From Gammaproteobacteria bacterium (lineage in GTDB: Bacteria > Pseudomonadota > Gammaproteobacteria > Steroidobacterales > GCA-2729495): 59,521 nucleotides of DNA. Both the position numbers and the translations under genes were made by a program. Below the pieces are notes generated by a model, which saw only the letters and a program-made list of their open reading frames with translations, was not told where the DNA came from and ran no database searches. How positions within the stretch are numbered: position 1 is the first letter of the stretch; the number at the start of each line of letters is the position of its first letter. The stretch covers positions 1 through 59,521 of the forward strand of contig JADYZO010000029.1 of assembly GCA_020853135.1 (NCBI GenBank), written 5' to 3'. This document shows, one piece after another, positions 44,614 through 53,585 of the stretch.

Positions 44614-45309
44614 TCAGCCGCCCGACTGCAGGACCGAGCGCACGAACGGGATGGTGAGCCGCCGCTGCGCGACCAGCGCGGCCTGGTCCAGCCGGTCGAG
44701 CAGGCCGAACAGGCTGCCGGTGCCGCGGCCGACACGCGTCAGCAGGAAGTCCGCGGTCTCGTCGGGCAGGCTGAAGCCACGCCACTCGGCCCGTCGCTGC
44801 AACGCCTGCCGGCAGTCGGCCTCGGCCAGCGGCTCCATGCGGAACACGGCACCCGCGGCGAGCCGCGAGCGCAGGTCCGCCAGCACGATGCCGCTGGCCG
44901 CGGGCGGCGCGGCCGCGGCCACCAGCAACCGGCCACCACCGGCCATCAGCTGTTCGAACAGCTGGAGCAGGGCGCGCTCCCAGGCGTCCTTCCCGGCCAC
45001 TGCGCCGATGTCATCCAGCGCCAGCAGGCGCAATGCCCCCATCCCGCCGAGCACGGTGGGCGGCAGCTGTGCGAGGTTCGCCAGCGGCAGGTAGCCCGTG
45101 GGCCAGCCACGCTCATGCGCCAGCGCCACGGCGGCCTGCAGCAGGTGGCTCTTGCCGGTGTCAGCCTGTCCCCAGAGCCAGGCCGCGGCCGGCGGCTCGC
45201 CCCCGGCCATGGCGCGCACGGTGGCCACCGCCAGCTCGTTCCCGCCCGGGTGGAAATTGCCGAACACCGCATGGTCGGCCAGCCGGATGTCGAGTGCCAG
45301 TTGCCGCAT
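44614..45309 (-). CDS. hda: Hda, regulator of DnaA
   Basis: With the sliding clamp it stimulates hydrolysis of DnaA-ATP to prevent re-initiation. The 231-residue protein starts MRQLALDI, a clamp-binding QLxLxI motif. It has the P-loop GQADTGKS (47-54), Walker B LLALDDI, and the DnaA-like sensor/arginine region ADLRSRLAAGAVFRMEPL. The frame is open further upstream, but the ATG at 45309 restores the clamp motif at the N-terminus. It is convergent with the DUF2069 gene, four bases away. Confidence 0.94.
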   Translation of the reverse strand: MRQLALDIRLADHAVFGNFHPGGNELAVATVRAMAGGEPPAAAWLWGQADTGKSHLLQAAVALAHERGWPTGYLPLANLAQLPPTVLGGMGALRLLALDDIGAVAGKDAWERALLQLFEQLMAGGGRLLVAAAAPPAASGIVLADLRSRLAAGAVFRMEPLAEADCRQALQRRAEWRGFSLPDETADFLLTRVGRGTGSLFGLLDRLDQAALVAQRRLTIPFVRSVLQSGG

Positions 45310-45332
45310 GCCCTGCCCCACGCGCGCCGCGC

Positions 45333-45884
45333 TCAGGCCCGCGCCGCCAGCGCCTTCCGGCTCCAGCGGATCACGTAGTCGAGGCCGCTCACCACGGAGG
45401 TGACGAGCACCGCCGCACCGGCCACCGTCACCCACGGCGCCAGCGCCCAGCCGGTGGCGTGCGCCAGCAGCACGGTGGCGATGCAGGCGAGTTGCGCCAG
45501 CGTGTTGAGCTTGCTCGCCCCCGAGGGCTCGGGCTGGAGCGGACCGATCAGGCTGTTGTACGCCACGCCCCCGCTGACGATGACGAGATCGCGCCCGACC
45601 ACCACGGCGGCCAGCCAGGCCGGAAGCAGCGCCAGCACGGCCAGGGTCACGAACAGGGACACGAGCAGCAGTTTGTCGGCGAGCGGGTCGAGCAGGCCGC
45701 CCAGCCGGCTCTGCCAGCCGCAGTACCTGGCGAGCAGGCCGTCGAGGCCATCGGATGCGCCCGCGGCCGCCACCAGCACCAGCGCCAGCCCGATGCGGTC
45801 GGCCAGCAGCGCCCCGACGATGGGAACCACCAGCAGCATGCGCAGCACGCTGATCAGGTTGGGGATGTCCGCCGGCCGGAGCAT
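45333..45884 (-). CDS. CDP-alcohol phosphatidyltransferase family protein
   Basis: A 183-residue inner-membrane enzyme with about five helices and a perfect family motif D45-x2-D48-G-x2-A52-R53-x8-G62-x3-D66-x3-D70. The opening DIPNLISVLRMLLVVPI resembles PgsA-like proteins. It is a second family member besides pssA in this window; the product (phosphatidylglycerol phosphate, cardiolipin or other) cannot be told. It lies between DUF2066 and hda, as in many gammaproteobacteria. Confidence 0.88.
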   Translation of the reverse strand: MLRPADIPNLISVLRMLLVVPIVGALLADRIGLALVLVAAAGASDGLDGLLARYCGWQSRLGGLLDPLADKLLLVSLFVTLAVLALLPAWLAAVVVGRDLVIVSGGVAYNSLIGPLQPEPSGASKLNTLAQLACIATVLLAHATGWALAPWVTVAGAAVLVTSVVSGLDYVIRWSRKALAARA

Positions 45885-45899
45885 GGGTGTCGCGCGGGC

Positions 45900-46940
45900 C
45901 TAGGGTTGGCCCGCCAGCCGGTAGCGCAGCGTGGTCGTCCCCTCGTCAGCCGGTTCGGGCTGCAGCAGCCTGCCCAAGGCCAACGCCTGCTCGAAGCGCC
46001 CGCGTTCGGTGCGCAACCGCAGGTCGAGCCGCAGGCTGTCCCCGGCCAGGCCGGTGACGGCCACCGACTCCACGCTGTCCAGGCCACGCAGGTACGCCAG
46101 CAGCGCGCCATACTGGTCCAGCGTGCCGACCCCGCTCACCGCGAGCGCGATGCTGTCCGTGCCCGCCGGGCCCGACGCCAGACGCGCCGCCAGCCGCTCG
46201 GCGAGCCCTGCGGGACCCTCGGTGATGCCACCGCTCCACTCCTCGCGCTGCGCACCGGCCAGCAGCGTCCAGCGCACGTCGGCCGTCCCCGGTGGCGACA
46301 GCCGCGCGCGGCCCACGAGGATGACGTCGGCCGGGTAACGCGCCGACGCGCGGCGGATCGTGTCCATCGATCCGCCCCACGCATCGGCCGCGCCGACGGC
46401 AGCCAGATCCGGCGCATCGCGCAGCGGGAGCATCACCGGTACGCCGCGCGCTTCGGCCGCCTCCAGCAGTTGCTGGCGCAGCGCGCCGGCGGTCCCGCCC
46501 GTGGCGCTGCCGGAGACGAGGTCGATCTCCCCCGCGCCGCTGTCCCAGACCAGCCAGACGAGGGTCGTGGGGCGATCTTCGCCCCAGGCGGACAGGTTGG
46601 CGCGCGCCAGCCCGCGGCGCACCGCGGCCGGGTCGAATTGGGCCCAGAGGTTGCCGGCAGCGTCCCGGCGGAATTGCTGGACCAGTGCGGCCGGGTCGCC
46701 GAAGCTGGCGACCACGGCCTGCTCGCCGGCGGCCTGCCGTCCCGATACCTTCACGAGAACCTGGCGCAGGGCGGCGCCGAACGCCGCCGTGTTGCCGGCG
46801 GCCGGGCCATCAGGGGCGGGCGCCGAAGCCGCGTAGAGATCGGCCACCCGCGCCGCGGGCACCGCACCGGGCAGGCCAGCCAGCGCCAGGAGCAGCAGCA
46901 CGATGACGTGCCTTGCCCGGCGTCCGGAAATATGGATCAT
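45900..46940 (-). CDS. DUF2066 exported protein
   Basis: A 346-residue protein with a signal peptide (HVIVLLLLALAGLPGAVPA, cleavage near 29). A DUF2066 core follows: ALRQVLVKVSGRQA, FGDPAALVQQFRRD, LVWLVWDSGAG. Conserved next to purM on the opposite strand in gammaproteobacteria, with unknown function. The C-terminal part (about 255-346) looks like a ligand- or lipid-binding beta domain. The ATG has GGGAG seven bases upstream, and a perfect TATAAT lies 24 bases before it. Confidence 0.88.
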   Translation of the reverse strand: MIHISGRRARHVIVLLLLALAGLPGAVPAARVADLYAASAPAPDGPAAGNTAAFGAALRQVLVKVSGRQAAGEQAVVASFGDPAALVQQFRRDAAGNLWAQFDPAAVRRGLARANLSAWGEDRPTTLVWLVWDSGAGEIDLVSGSATGGTAGALRQQLLEAAEARGVPVMLPLRDAPDLAAVGAADAWGGSMDTIRRASARYPADVILVGRARLSPPGTADVRWTLLAGAQREEWSGGITEGPAGLAERLAARLASGPAGTDSIALAVSGVGTLDQYGALLAYLRGLDSVESVAVTGLAGDSLRLDLRLRTERGRFEQALALGRLLQPEPADEGTTTLRYRLAGQP

Positions 46941-46963
46941 GCGCCCGCTCCCATGCCTGCACT

Positions 46964-46969
46964 ATTATA
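46964..46969 (-). promoter_or_regulatory. -10 box of DUF2066 at the purM divergence
   Basis: TATAAT on the minus strand, followed by a GGGAG and the DUF2066 ATG at 46940. The 90-bp gap to purM must hold both promoters; none is obvious on the purM side. Confidence 0.5.
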
Positions 46970-47030
46970 GACATGCGCAGCGTGCCCGCCCCGCGGGCCA
47001 GCCGATGACCGCGCAGCCACAGAGAAGCCC

Positions 47031-48068
47031 ATGAGTGCCGATTCACCCCTGACCTACAAGGATGCCGGCGTCGACATCGACGCGGGCGACGCCCTCGTCG
47101 AACGGATCAAGCCGCTGGCGCGTCGCACGGCCCGGCCCGGCCTGCTCGGCGGGATCGGCGTCTTCGGCGGCCTGTTCGAGATCGACACGGTGCGCTTTCC
47201 CCGCCCGGTGCTGGTCGCGGGCACCGACGGGGTGGGCACCAAGCTGCGCCTGGCCATCGACCTGCAGTGCTTTGACACCATCGGCATCGACCTCGTGGCC
47301 ATGTGCGTCAACGACGTGGTCGTCCAGGGCGCCGAGCCGCTGTTCTTCCTGGACTACTACGCCACCGGCCAGCTCGCGCTCGATCAGGCCGAGGCGGTGA
47401 TCCGCGGGATCGCCGCCGGCTGCGAGCAGAGCGGCTGCGCGCTCCTCGGTGGCGAGACCGCGGAAATGCCGGGCATGTACGCACCGGGGGACATCGACCT
47501 CGCGGGCTTCGCGGTGGGCATCGTCAACCGCGACCGCATCATCGACGGCAGCCGGATCATCCCCGGCGATGTGGTGCTCGGCCTCGCCTCCTCGGGGCCG
47601 CATTCCAACGGCTACTCGCTCATCCGCCGCATCCTCGCACTCGACCCGGCCGCCGCCGGGCGCAGCTGGGAGGGCGGGGAGACCCTCGCCCGGCACCTGC
47701 TCACCCCCACGCGCCTCTACGTGCGCAGCCTGCTCGCGCTCATCGCCGGCTGCGAGGTGAAGGGCCTCGCGCACATCACCGGCGGCGGGCTGCCCGGCAA
47801 CCTTTCGCGCGTCCTGCCCGCCGGCGTCGATGCCCGCATCAGCACCACGGCCTGGCGGCGCCCCACGGTGTTCGACTGGCTGGCGAAGACCGGCCGGGTG
47901 GCCGACGCGGAAATGCTGCGCACCTTCAACTGCGGCATCGGCATGACGGTCGTCGTCGCCCGCACGGCGGCCGAGAGCGCCATGGCGTTGCTCCGCGCGG
48001 CCGGCGAGACCGTGCAGGCCATCGGCACGATCGAGGCCGGCACCGGCCAGGTGCGCATCGATCGATGA
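47031..48068 (+). CDS. purM: Phosphoribosylformylglycinamidine cyclo-ligase
   Basis: Makes aminoimidazole ribonucleotide in purine synthesis. The 345-residue protein starts [23 protein letters not shown], has [26 protein letters not shown], the ATP-binding [20 protein letters not shown] and [11 protein letters not shown], all characteristic. Its stop overlaps the purN ATG as ATGA, so the two successive-pathway enzymes are coupled. Divergent from DUF2066, the usual gammaproteobacterial arrangement. Confidence 0.97.
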   Translation: MSADSPLTYKDAGVDIDAGDALVERIKPLARRTARPGLLGGIGVFGGLFEIDTVRFPRPVLVAGTDGVGTKLRLAIDLQCFDTIGIDLVAMCVNDVVVQGAEPLFFLDYYATGQLALDQAEAVIRGIAAGCEQSGCALLGGETAEMPGMYAPGDIDLAGFAVGIVNRDRIIDGSRIIPGDVVLGLASSGPHSNGYSLIRRILALDPAAAGRSWEGGETLARHLLTPTRLYVRSLLALIAGCEVKGLAHITGGGLPGNLSRVLPAGVDARISTTAWRRPTVFDWLAKTGRVADAEMLRTFNCGIGMTVVVARTAAESAMALLRAAGETVQAIGTIEAGTGQVRIDR

Positions 48069-48727
48069 GTCCGCGCCCCGCCCTGCGCATCGCGGTGCTC
48101 GTCTCGGGCAGCGGTTCCAACCTCCAGGCCATCATCGACGCCGCGCGCACCGGGACGCTCGACGCGCAGGTCATCGGCGTCATCAGCGACCGCCCCGGCG
48201 TGCTGGCGCTCGAGCGGGCGTGCCAGGCGGGCATCCCGGCCATCACCGTCGATTACAAGGCCTGCGGCAGCCGCGAGGCCTTCGGCACCAGGCTGCTGGA
48301 TGAGCTGCGGCGCCTGGATCCGCAACTCGTGGTGCTGGCCGGCTTCATGCGCATCCTGCCGGCGGCGGTGGTGGACGGCTTCCGCGGCCGGATGCTCAAC
48401 GTGCACCCTTCGCTGCTGCCCCGGTACCCGGGGCTCGACACCTACCGGCGTGCCCTGGCCGCCGGGGATGCCTGGCATGGCAGCAGCGTGCACTTCGTCA
48501 TCCCCGAGCTCGACGCCGGTCCGGTGATCCTCCAGTACCGCATACCGGTGCGCGCGGGTGACAGCGAGGACTCGCTGCGCGCACGGGTGCAGGCGGGCGA
48601 ACACCGCATCTACCCGCGTGCCATCCAGCTGGTCGCCGAGGGCCGCATCGAATATCGCGACGGCCGTGCCTGGCGTGATGGCCAGCCAGTGACCGTCCCG
48701 GAGATCACCGAGGAGGACGCCGGCTGA
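48065..48727 (+). CDS. purN: Phosphoribosylglycinamide formyltransferase
   Basis: Formylates GAR using 10-formyl-tetrahydrofolate. The 220-residue protein has the opening [18 protein letters not shown], catalytic N112 and H114 in [18 protein letters not shown], and D150 in [10 protein letters not shown]. The ATG at 48065 shares four bases with the purM stop. A 14-bp palindrome GCCGCGGCCGCGGC lies just after the gene (48758-48771), without a T run, so it is not a clear terminator. Confidence 0.97.
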   Translation: MSPRPALRIAVLVSGSGSNLQAIIDAARTGTLDAQVIGVISDRPGVLALERACQAGIPAITVDYKACGSREAFGTRLLDELRRLDPQLVVLAGFMRILPAAVVDGFRGRMLNVHPSLLPRYPGLDTYRRALAAGDAWHGSSVHFVIPELDAGPVILQYRIPVRAGDSEDSLRARVQAGEHRIYPRAIQLVAEGRIEYRDGRAWRDGQPVTVPEITEEDAG

Positions 48728-48819
48728 GGTTCGGCCGCCGGCTCCGGCAGGATGATGGCCGCGGCCGCGGCGCTGGTGTTGCATGACAGCTTGCGGTCGA
48801 GTTACAGTGAAACCGTCAG

Positions 48820-48830
48820 TCGATCATCGA
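48820..48830. promoter_or_regulatory. Palindrome upstream of the PEP-CTERM-type gene
   Basis: TCGATCATCGA is a perfect 11-base palindrome 36 bases before the ATG at 48867, in an AT-rich stretch that also holds ATTACATAAT (48831-48840), a plausible -10 region. A -24/-12 sigma-54 promoter, common for exosortase substrates, was looked for and not found. Confidence 0.3.
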
Positions 48831-48866
48831 ATTACATAATCTCGACTTGATGCGGGGGGAAGCACG

Positions 48867-49718
48867 ATGATCATCACTCTGGGAATCCGCTCCCTGCGCC
48901 GCACGGCGGCCGTTGCCGCCATCGTCTGCAGCGCATGGATGCCCGGCCAGGCATCGGCCGCCTATATCGGCGCACTGAGCTTCCTCGATCCGGCCGGGAC
49001 CGTGGGGCCGACGGACACCGTGCCGATCCGCCTGCGCCTGACACTCGATGCCGGTTCCGACCCGCTGGTGCTGTCCGCGGATGGGTCCGCCACGCCTCCC
49101 TTCGGTGTGCCGCTGACAAGCTACCCGACATTTGCCTCGAGCAGCGAACTGCAGAACGAAGGGATCAATTTCTACCAGTTGGTCAGCTATGACTCGGTAA
49201 CGAACATCGGCCTCAGCGGGTCCTTCAGCTGCAATGACACGTTCACGGCCGGCACCTGTTCCGGAGGACCCTACAGTTTCGAATTTGATTTCGATTCACC
49301 GGATTCCCCTTTCAATACGGGGTTCGTGGATCCGGTCCTGACCGTCCTCACGGGCGACTCCATCGACTTCTCCTTCGGCAGCTTCGTACCCAACGGACCG
49401 GTTGCGGGCGGCACTTACCATGCCTATGGAGCCATGCTGAGCCTCGGATTCGCCGGCACCGCCACCTTCCGCATCCAGGCAACAGACGGCAATGGCAACC
49501 CGGTGTTCGACGAACTCTACCAGCCGGTCTGGCTGCCGGACCTGCGGATCGCCCAGGCCGAGTCAGATTTGGTGCTGGCCTCCACACCCTGCATCAGCAA
49601 CCCGGACCCCGGTTGCGCCGGAGCGTTCAGCCGCACGGTCGTGCCACTGCCGGGTGCCGCATGGCTGCTCGGCACGGCATTGGGCATGCTGGGCTGGCGC
49701 CAGCGCAACCGCCGCTGA
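48867..49718 (+). CDS. Exported protein with PEP-CTERM-type (VPLPG) sorting tail
   Basis: A 283-residue surface-type protein. It has a signal peptide (about 1-32, ending QASAA), a beta-rich, Asp/Ser/Thr-rich body with one Cys pair (SCNDTFTAGTC), and a C-terminal tripartite tail: VPLPGAAWLL (from 259), a short hydrophobic helix and RQRNRR. That is the PEP-CTERM/VPLPA pattern cut by exosortase, usually in exopolysaccharide-producing bacteria (family knowledge). No exosortase is in the window. Base composition is clearly less GC-rich than neighbours, with more T/A third positions. GGGGGGAA precedes the ATG. The function of the body is unknown. Confidence 0.82.
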   Translation: MIITLGIRSLRRTAAVAAIVCSAWMPGQASAAYIGALSFLDPAGTVGPTDTVPIRLRLTLDAGSDPLVLSADGSATPPFGVPLTSYPTFASSSELQNEGINFYQLVSYDSVTNIGLSGSFSCNDTFTAGTCSGGPYSFEFDFDSPDSPFNTGFVDPVLTVLTGDSIDFSFGSFVPNGPVAGGTYHAYGAMLSLGFAGTATFRIQATDGNGNPVFDELYQPVWLPDLRIAQAESDLVLASTPCISNPDPGCAGAFSRTVVPLPGAAWLLGTALGMLGWRQRNRR

Positions 49719-49735
49719 TCCGCACGCCCAATAAA

Positions 49736-49778
49736 GGTGCCTGACTTATTTTCCCTTCAAAAAAATAAGTCAGGCACC
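49736..49778. repeat. Perfect 17-bp inverted repeat, REP/RAYT-type candidate
   Basis: GGTGCCTGACTTATTTT (49736-49752) and its exact complement (49762-49778) flank a 9-base loop. The outer part is GC-mixed and the part next to the loop is AT-rich, the reverse of a normal rho-independent terminator, and no T run follows. Similar GGTGCCTGAC-type palindromes are known as REP elements moved by Y1/RAYT transposases in other proteobacteria (recollection). It follows the PEP-CTERM-type gene by 17 bases. Confidence 0.7.
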
Positions 49779-49827
49779 AATTCCGCGTTCGGCATAGTGT
49801 GCGCTGCGGGACAGGGATCAGGCACGT

Positions 49828-50838
49828 ATGTCGGGCATCATCCTGGCGGGCAGCATCGTCATCCTGGCCGTCGCATTGGCCGTCGCCTGGACCCTTGCCA
49901 GGCGGCGGCGCAAGCGCCGGCAGTCAAGCAAGGCTTGTCAGTGGTCGATCGGCATCCTGTCAGGGCGCGACCCCCTGGCCCTGCAAGAGCACCCGGATCA
50001 TCCCAACCCGCGCTTCACGGTGGCGGACATCCCGGGCAACCAGTACCTGATGGTGGCCGATCCCTTCCTCGTCCAGGACGAGGGGCGCTGGCTGCTGTTT
50101 TTCGAGATGCTCAACCGCGGGAGCCGGCTCGGCGAGATCGGCGTCGCCACGAGCAGCGATGGCTGGCACTGGTCCCATGCGGGCACGGCGTTGCGGGAAC
50201 CCTTCCATCTCTCGTACCCGCAGGTGTTCCGGCACGCGGGCGGGTATTTCATGATCCCGGAGTCGCGCAAGGCCCGCGAGGTACGCCTGTATCGCGCACT
50301 GGACTTCCCGCTGCGCTGGACGCTCGACCGCGTGCTGTTCACCGGCAACTACAGCGACCCGACGATACTCTCCTGGCAGGACCGGTGGTGGATTTTCGCG
50401 ACCCGGCACCCGCGCGGCATGGAGATCTGGTCCGCCGATGAACTGCGGGGCGAATGGCGGCCACATCCCGGCAATCCCGTTTACCGCTACCACAAGAGCG
50501 CCGCGCGCAATGGCGGCCGGCCGGTGGTGGCCGATGGCCGGATCCTGCGGTTTGCGCAGGATGCGAGGGGCGGCTATGGCAACGCGCTGCGTGCCTTTGC
50601 CATCGATGTGCTCGATGAAGCGCGGTTCAGGGAACACCCGCTCGAACCCGATCCGTTCCTCGCCCCGCATGGCAACGGCTGGGCCTGCGCAGCCATGCAC
50701 CACTGTTCGCCGGTCCTGACCGCCTCGGGAACCTGGCTGGCCGCCGTCGACGGCTGCGGGCTGTGGGATCGGGCGGCGCAGGCCGGCGATGCGGCCGCGC
50801 TCAGCGCGTCCGGGCACCGGAGCGATACGCCTGGCTGA
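49828..50838 (+). CDS. Membrane-anchored beta-propeller protein, GH43/GINT1-like
   Basis: A 336-residue protein with an N-terminal membrane anchor (about 3-23) and a basic stop-transfer RRRRKRR. A repetitive five-bladed-propeller-like body follows: VADPFLVQDEGRWLLFFEM, IGVATSSDGWHWSH, SYPQVFRHAGGYFMIPES, YSDPTILSWQDRWWIFAT. The ADPFL...LFFE repeats are typical of proteins related to GH43-like and GINT1-type glycan enzymes found in polysaccharide loci (family knowledge). Whether it is a hydrolase, transferase or binding protein is unknown. Its end overlaps the convergent urea transporter by 38 bases, and the last 20 residues look non-conserved. Confidence 0.75.
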   Translation: MSGIILAGSIVILAVALAVAWTLARRRRKRRQSSKACQWSIGILSGRDPLALQEHPDHPNPRFTVADIPGNQYLMVADPFLVQDEGRWLLFFEMLNRGSRLGEIGVATSSDGWHWSHAGTALREPFHLSYPQVFRHAGGYFMIPESRKAREVRLYRALDFPLRWTLDRVLFTGNYSDPTILSWQDRWWIFATRHPRGMEIWSADELRGEWRPHPGNPVYRYHKSAARNGGRPVVADGRILRFAQDARGGYGNALRAFAIDVLDEARFREHPLEPDPFLAPHGNGWACAAMHHCSPVLTASGTWLAAVDGCGLWDRAAQAGDAAALSASGHRSDTPG

Positions 50839-51655
50839 CCACCCAGGTCGACAGGACAAAGGGTGCGGTGAGGGCCGGGAACCCGGCCAGCTGAAACGCA
50901 CGGACGAGCAGCGTCGAGAGCACGATTCCCGCGAGCGGTGCCGCGACATTGCCACGGTACCGGTCACCGAGCGCGATGCCGGCCAGTGCGCCGTTGAAGC
51001 CATGGATGCCCGCCCCGGACAGGTGTTCCGGAAAGCCCAGGCTGCGCGCGGTCACCAGCCCGAGCGCGGAGCCGATCAGCGCCCAGGCCGCCGCCTGGCG
51101 GGAATGCAGCGCGAGGCCGATCGTGAACAGCAGCCCCGCCAGCCAGCTGTCCTGGAACATCACCTGCCCGATGCCACGCAGGACCGCCGGCAGTTCCCCT
51201 GCCGGCAGCGGTGCCCCCGCAGCGGCAGCGGGCGGCAGGCCGGCAACCCCGGCAATCGCCAGCATCACCCAGCCAGTCAGCACGAATGGCGCGGTATAGG
51301 GTGGCAGCGCCGGCACCCGGCGACGCATCGCTTCCATGAGCAGGGTGGAGGCCGCACCGCCCAGCACGATGAGCCCGATGGACAGCAGCCCGGGCGGATG
51401 GAACGCCAGCATGGCGATCCCCACGAGGGCCGCGTTGAAGCCGTGGAGCCCGCGCGCGGTGCCATCTGCGGACAGGCCCGCCAGGCGGGCCGCCACCACG
51501 CCCGCCGCCGCGCCGAGGATGGCGCCCGAGGCCATCGCAACCGAACCGGCGAACAGCCCGGCGAGGAACAGCACGCCGGTGGGCGCGCTCTCCTGCAGCA
51601 TGACCTGGCCGAATCCGCGCAGGAAAGAGATCAGTTGCTGTTTCGCTGCAGGCAT
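50801..51655 (-). CDS. Urea transporter (UT family)
   Basis: A 284-residue inner-membrane protein with two homologous halves, each starting with a GxGQVM motif (GFGQVMLQESAPTGVLF and GIGQVMFQDSWLAGLLF) and later a HGFNAALVGIA / HGFNGALAGIA signature. This is the pseudo-twofold UT channel of vertebrate UT and bacterial Yut types. It would let urea pass down its gradient. No urease or urea carboxylase genes are nearby. The ATG at 51655 places the first motif near the N-terminus. It ends inside the 3' end of the beta-propeller gene. Confidence 0.87.
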   Translation of the reverse strand: MPAAKQQLISFLRGFGQVMLQESAPTGVLFLAGLFAGSVAMASGAILGAAAGVVAARLAGLSADGTARGLHGFNAALVGIAMLAFHPPGLLSIGLIVLGGAASTLLMEAMRRRVPALPPYTAPFVLTGWVMLAIAGVAGLPPAAAAGAPLPAGELPAVLRGIGQVMFQDSWLAGLLFTIGLALHSRQAAAWALIGSALGLVTARSLGFPEHLSGAGIHGFNGALAGIALGDRYRGNVAAPLAGIVLSTLLVRAFQLAGFPALTAPFVLSTWVVSQAYRSGARTR

Positions 51656-51696
51656 CGGGCTGCGCTGCCGGGCCTGCCGCCCGGCACCCGCGGGTC

Positions 51697-52263
51697 TCAG
51701 GTCCGCGGCAGGGTGACGCCGCGCTGGCCCTGGTACTTGCCGCCGCGGTCCTTGTAGGAGGTCTCGCAGGGCTCGTCGGACTCGAAGAAGATCATCTGCG
51801 CCACGCCCTCGTTGGCATAGATCCGGGCCGGCAGCGGCGTGGTGTTGGAGAACTCCAGCGTCACGTGGCCCTCCCACTCGGGCTCCAGCGGCGTCACGTT
51901 GACGATGATCCCGCAGCGCGCGTAGGTGGACTTGCCGAGGCAGATGGTGAGCACGTTGCGCGGGATGCGGAAGTACTCCACCGTGGCGGCGAGCGCGAAG
52001 GAATTCGGCGGGATGATGCACACCGCGCCCTCCATGTCGACGAAGCTCGAGGGATCGAAGGCCTTCGGGTCGACGATGGTGGAGTTGATGTTGGTGAACA
52101 CCTTGAAGTGGCTGCCGCAACGGACGTCGTAGCCGTAGCTCGAGGTGCCGTAGGAGATCACCCGCTGGCCGCCCACCTCGCGCACCTGGCCGGCCTCGAA
52201 CGGCTCGATCATGCCGTGTTGCCCCGCCATGCGGCGGATCCAGCGGTCGGAGCGGATGGTCAT
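51697..52263 (-). CDS. dcd: dCTP deaminase
   Basis: Converts dCTP to dUTP for thymidylate synthesis. The 188-residue trimeric enzyme has [19 protein letters not shown] (110-128) and the catalytic Glu E137 in [13 protein letters not shown] tail QRGVTLPRT folds over the active site. The length matches family members (about 188-193). Its ATG overlaps the mrp stop (ATGA), giving an mrp-dcd operon as in Pseudomonas. Confidence 0.96.
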   Translation of the reverse strand: MTIRSDRWIRRMAGQHGMIEPFEAGQVREVGGQRVISYGTSSYGYDVRCGSHFKVFTNINSTIVDPKAFDPSSFVDMEGAVCIIPPNSFALAATVEYFRIPRNVLTICLGKSTYARCGIIVNVTPLEPEWEGHVTLEFSNTTPLPARIYANEGVAQMIFFESDEPCETSYKDRGGKYQGQRGVTLPRT

Positions 52264-53354
52264 CTGCGTTCTTCGACGATGGGCGGGAACCGGTGTGCCT
52301 GTCCCTGCGGCCGGCCCGCCAGCGCCGCAGCCGCACGCAGCGCGATCTCGCGATAGCGGCGCGCGACCGGCCCGTCCGGTTCGGCCACCAGGGGCGGACG
52401 CCCGGCATCGGTCTGCGCCCGGATGGCGCTGTTGAGCGGCACCCTGCCGAGCAACGGCACCCCGCAGCTGGCCGCGAGCTGCTCGCCGCCACCCTCGCCG
52501 AAGAGGGACTCCTCGTGGCCGCACTTCGGGCAGATGAAGCTGCTCATGTTCTCGATGACGCCCAGTACCGGCACCCCGACCTTCTCGAACATCTTCAGGC
52601 CGCGCTGCGCCACTTCGGTCGCCAGTTGCTGCGGCGTCGTCACGATGAGCACACCGGCCAGCGGCACCTTCTGGCTCAGCGTGAGCTGGGTGTCGCCGGT
52701 GCCCGGCGGCAGGTCCACCAGCAGGTAGTCGAGGTCGTGCCAGTTGGTCTGGAAACCGAGCTGGGTGATCGCCTGCGTCACCATGGGACCACGCCAGATG
52801 ACCGGCGAGGCCTGATCGACAAGAAAACCGATGGAGATGACCTCCAGGCCGTGGGCCACGAGCGGCTCGAAGGTCTTGCCGTCGCGGCTCTCCGGCTTCT
52901 GTCCCAGCAGACCCAGCATCCGCGGCTGGCTGGGCCCGTAGACATCCGCGTCCAGGATGCCGACGCGCGCACCCTCGGCTGCCAGCGCCAGCGCCAGGTT
53001 CACCGTGACCGTGGACTTGCCGACGCCGCCCTTGCCGGAGGCCACGGCAATGACGTTGCGGACCTTCTGCATGGAGGGCAGGTTGCCCTGCGGCCGGTGG
53101 GCGATGATGGCCGTCTCCACGCTGGCGCTCACCCGCGCGCCGGCATCGAGGGCATGCACCGCCTCCCCGATGGCGCGTGCCAGGGCTTCGCGCAGGCTGT
53201 CCACGGGAAGATCCAGGCGGAGGCGGACCGAAACGGCACCGCCATCGGCGGTGGCTTCCACCCGCGCGCCAAGCGACGCCAGATCAGCACCCAGTACGGG
53301 CAAGGCAATGGCTGCTACGGCCCGCTCGATGGCGGGTACGGTCAGATCCGGCAT
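52260..53354 (-). CDS. mrp: Mrp/ApbC iron-sulfur cluster carrier ATPase
   Basis: A P-loop NTPase that carries Fe-S clusters to apoproteins. The 364-residue protein has an N-terminal MIP18/DUF59-like domain (1-90), then the deviant Walker [11 protein letters not shown] (106-115), [21 protein letters not shown] and the cluster-binding CPKC (275-278). Length and order are normal. In E. coli and Pseudomonas mrp stands divergently next to metG; here a 4.6-kb module separates them. Confidence 0.95.
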   Translation of the reverse strand: MPDLTVPAIERAVAAIALPVLGADLASLGARVEATADGGAVSVRLRLDLPVDSLREALARAIGEAVHALDAGARVSASVETAIIAHRPQGNLPSMQKVRNVIAVASGKGGVGKSTVTVNLALALAAEGARVGILDADVYGPSQPRMLGLLGQKPESRDGKTFEPLVAHGLEVISIGFLVDQASPVIWRGPMVTQAITQLGFQTNWHDLDYLLVDLPPGTGDTQLTLSQKVPLAGVLIVTTPQQLATEVAQRGLKMFEKVGVPVLGVIENMSSFICPKCGHEESLFGEGGGEQLAASCGVPLLGRVPLNSAIRAQTDAGRPPLVAEPDGPVARRYREIALRAAAALAGRPQGQAHRFPPIVEERR

Positions 53355-53523
53355 GATTCGTGACGTTGTTAACAGTATGTGGCGGATTCAGCGGCGACAT
53401 TGTAGCCCATTGGCGCGGGTGCGTCCGGCGGGGACCGTGGGCCAGGCCGGATCCAGACAGCGGGCAGGCGTGTGGCATAATGCCCCACGCGCAGGTCTGC
53501 CTGGCGTATCCTCGTTGACATAA

Positions 53524-53547
53524 CCGGTGGCTGTGCGCAGCCACCGG
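53524..53547. other. Perfect 10-bp hairpin in the kinase-gene leader
   Basis: CCGGTGGCTG, a TGCG loop, and the exact complement CAGCCACCGG. It ends 38 bases before the kinase ATG at 53586 and follows a TTGACA at 53515-53520. No T run follows, so it is not a terminator. It could be an mRNA leader structure or an operator. CATAAT at 53476-53481 is a possible upstream -10. Confidence 0.5.
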
Positions 53548-53585
53548 GTCGCTGCACGCGTGGAGAGGGGCGTCTTCCCGGGGCC

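Noticed and set aside
48780-48800. A sigma-54 (-24/-12) promoter before the PEP-CTERM-type gene
   Set aside because: TTGC is present but the upstream half TGCATG does not fit TGGCAC; the match is no better than chance.
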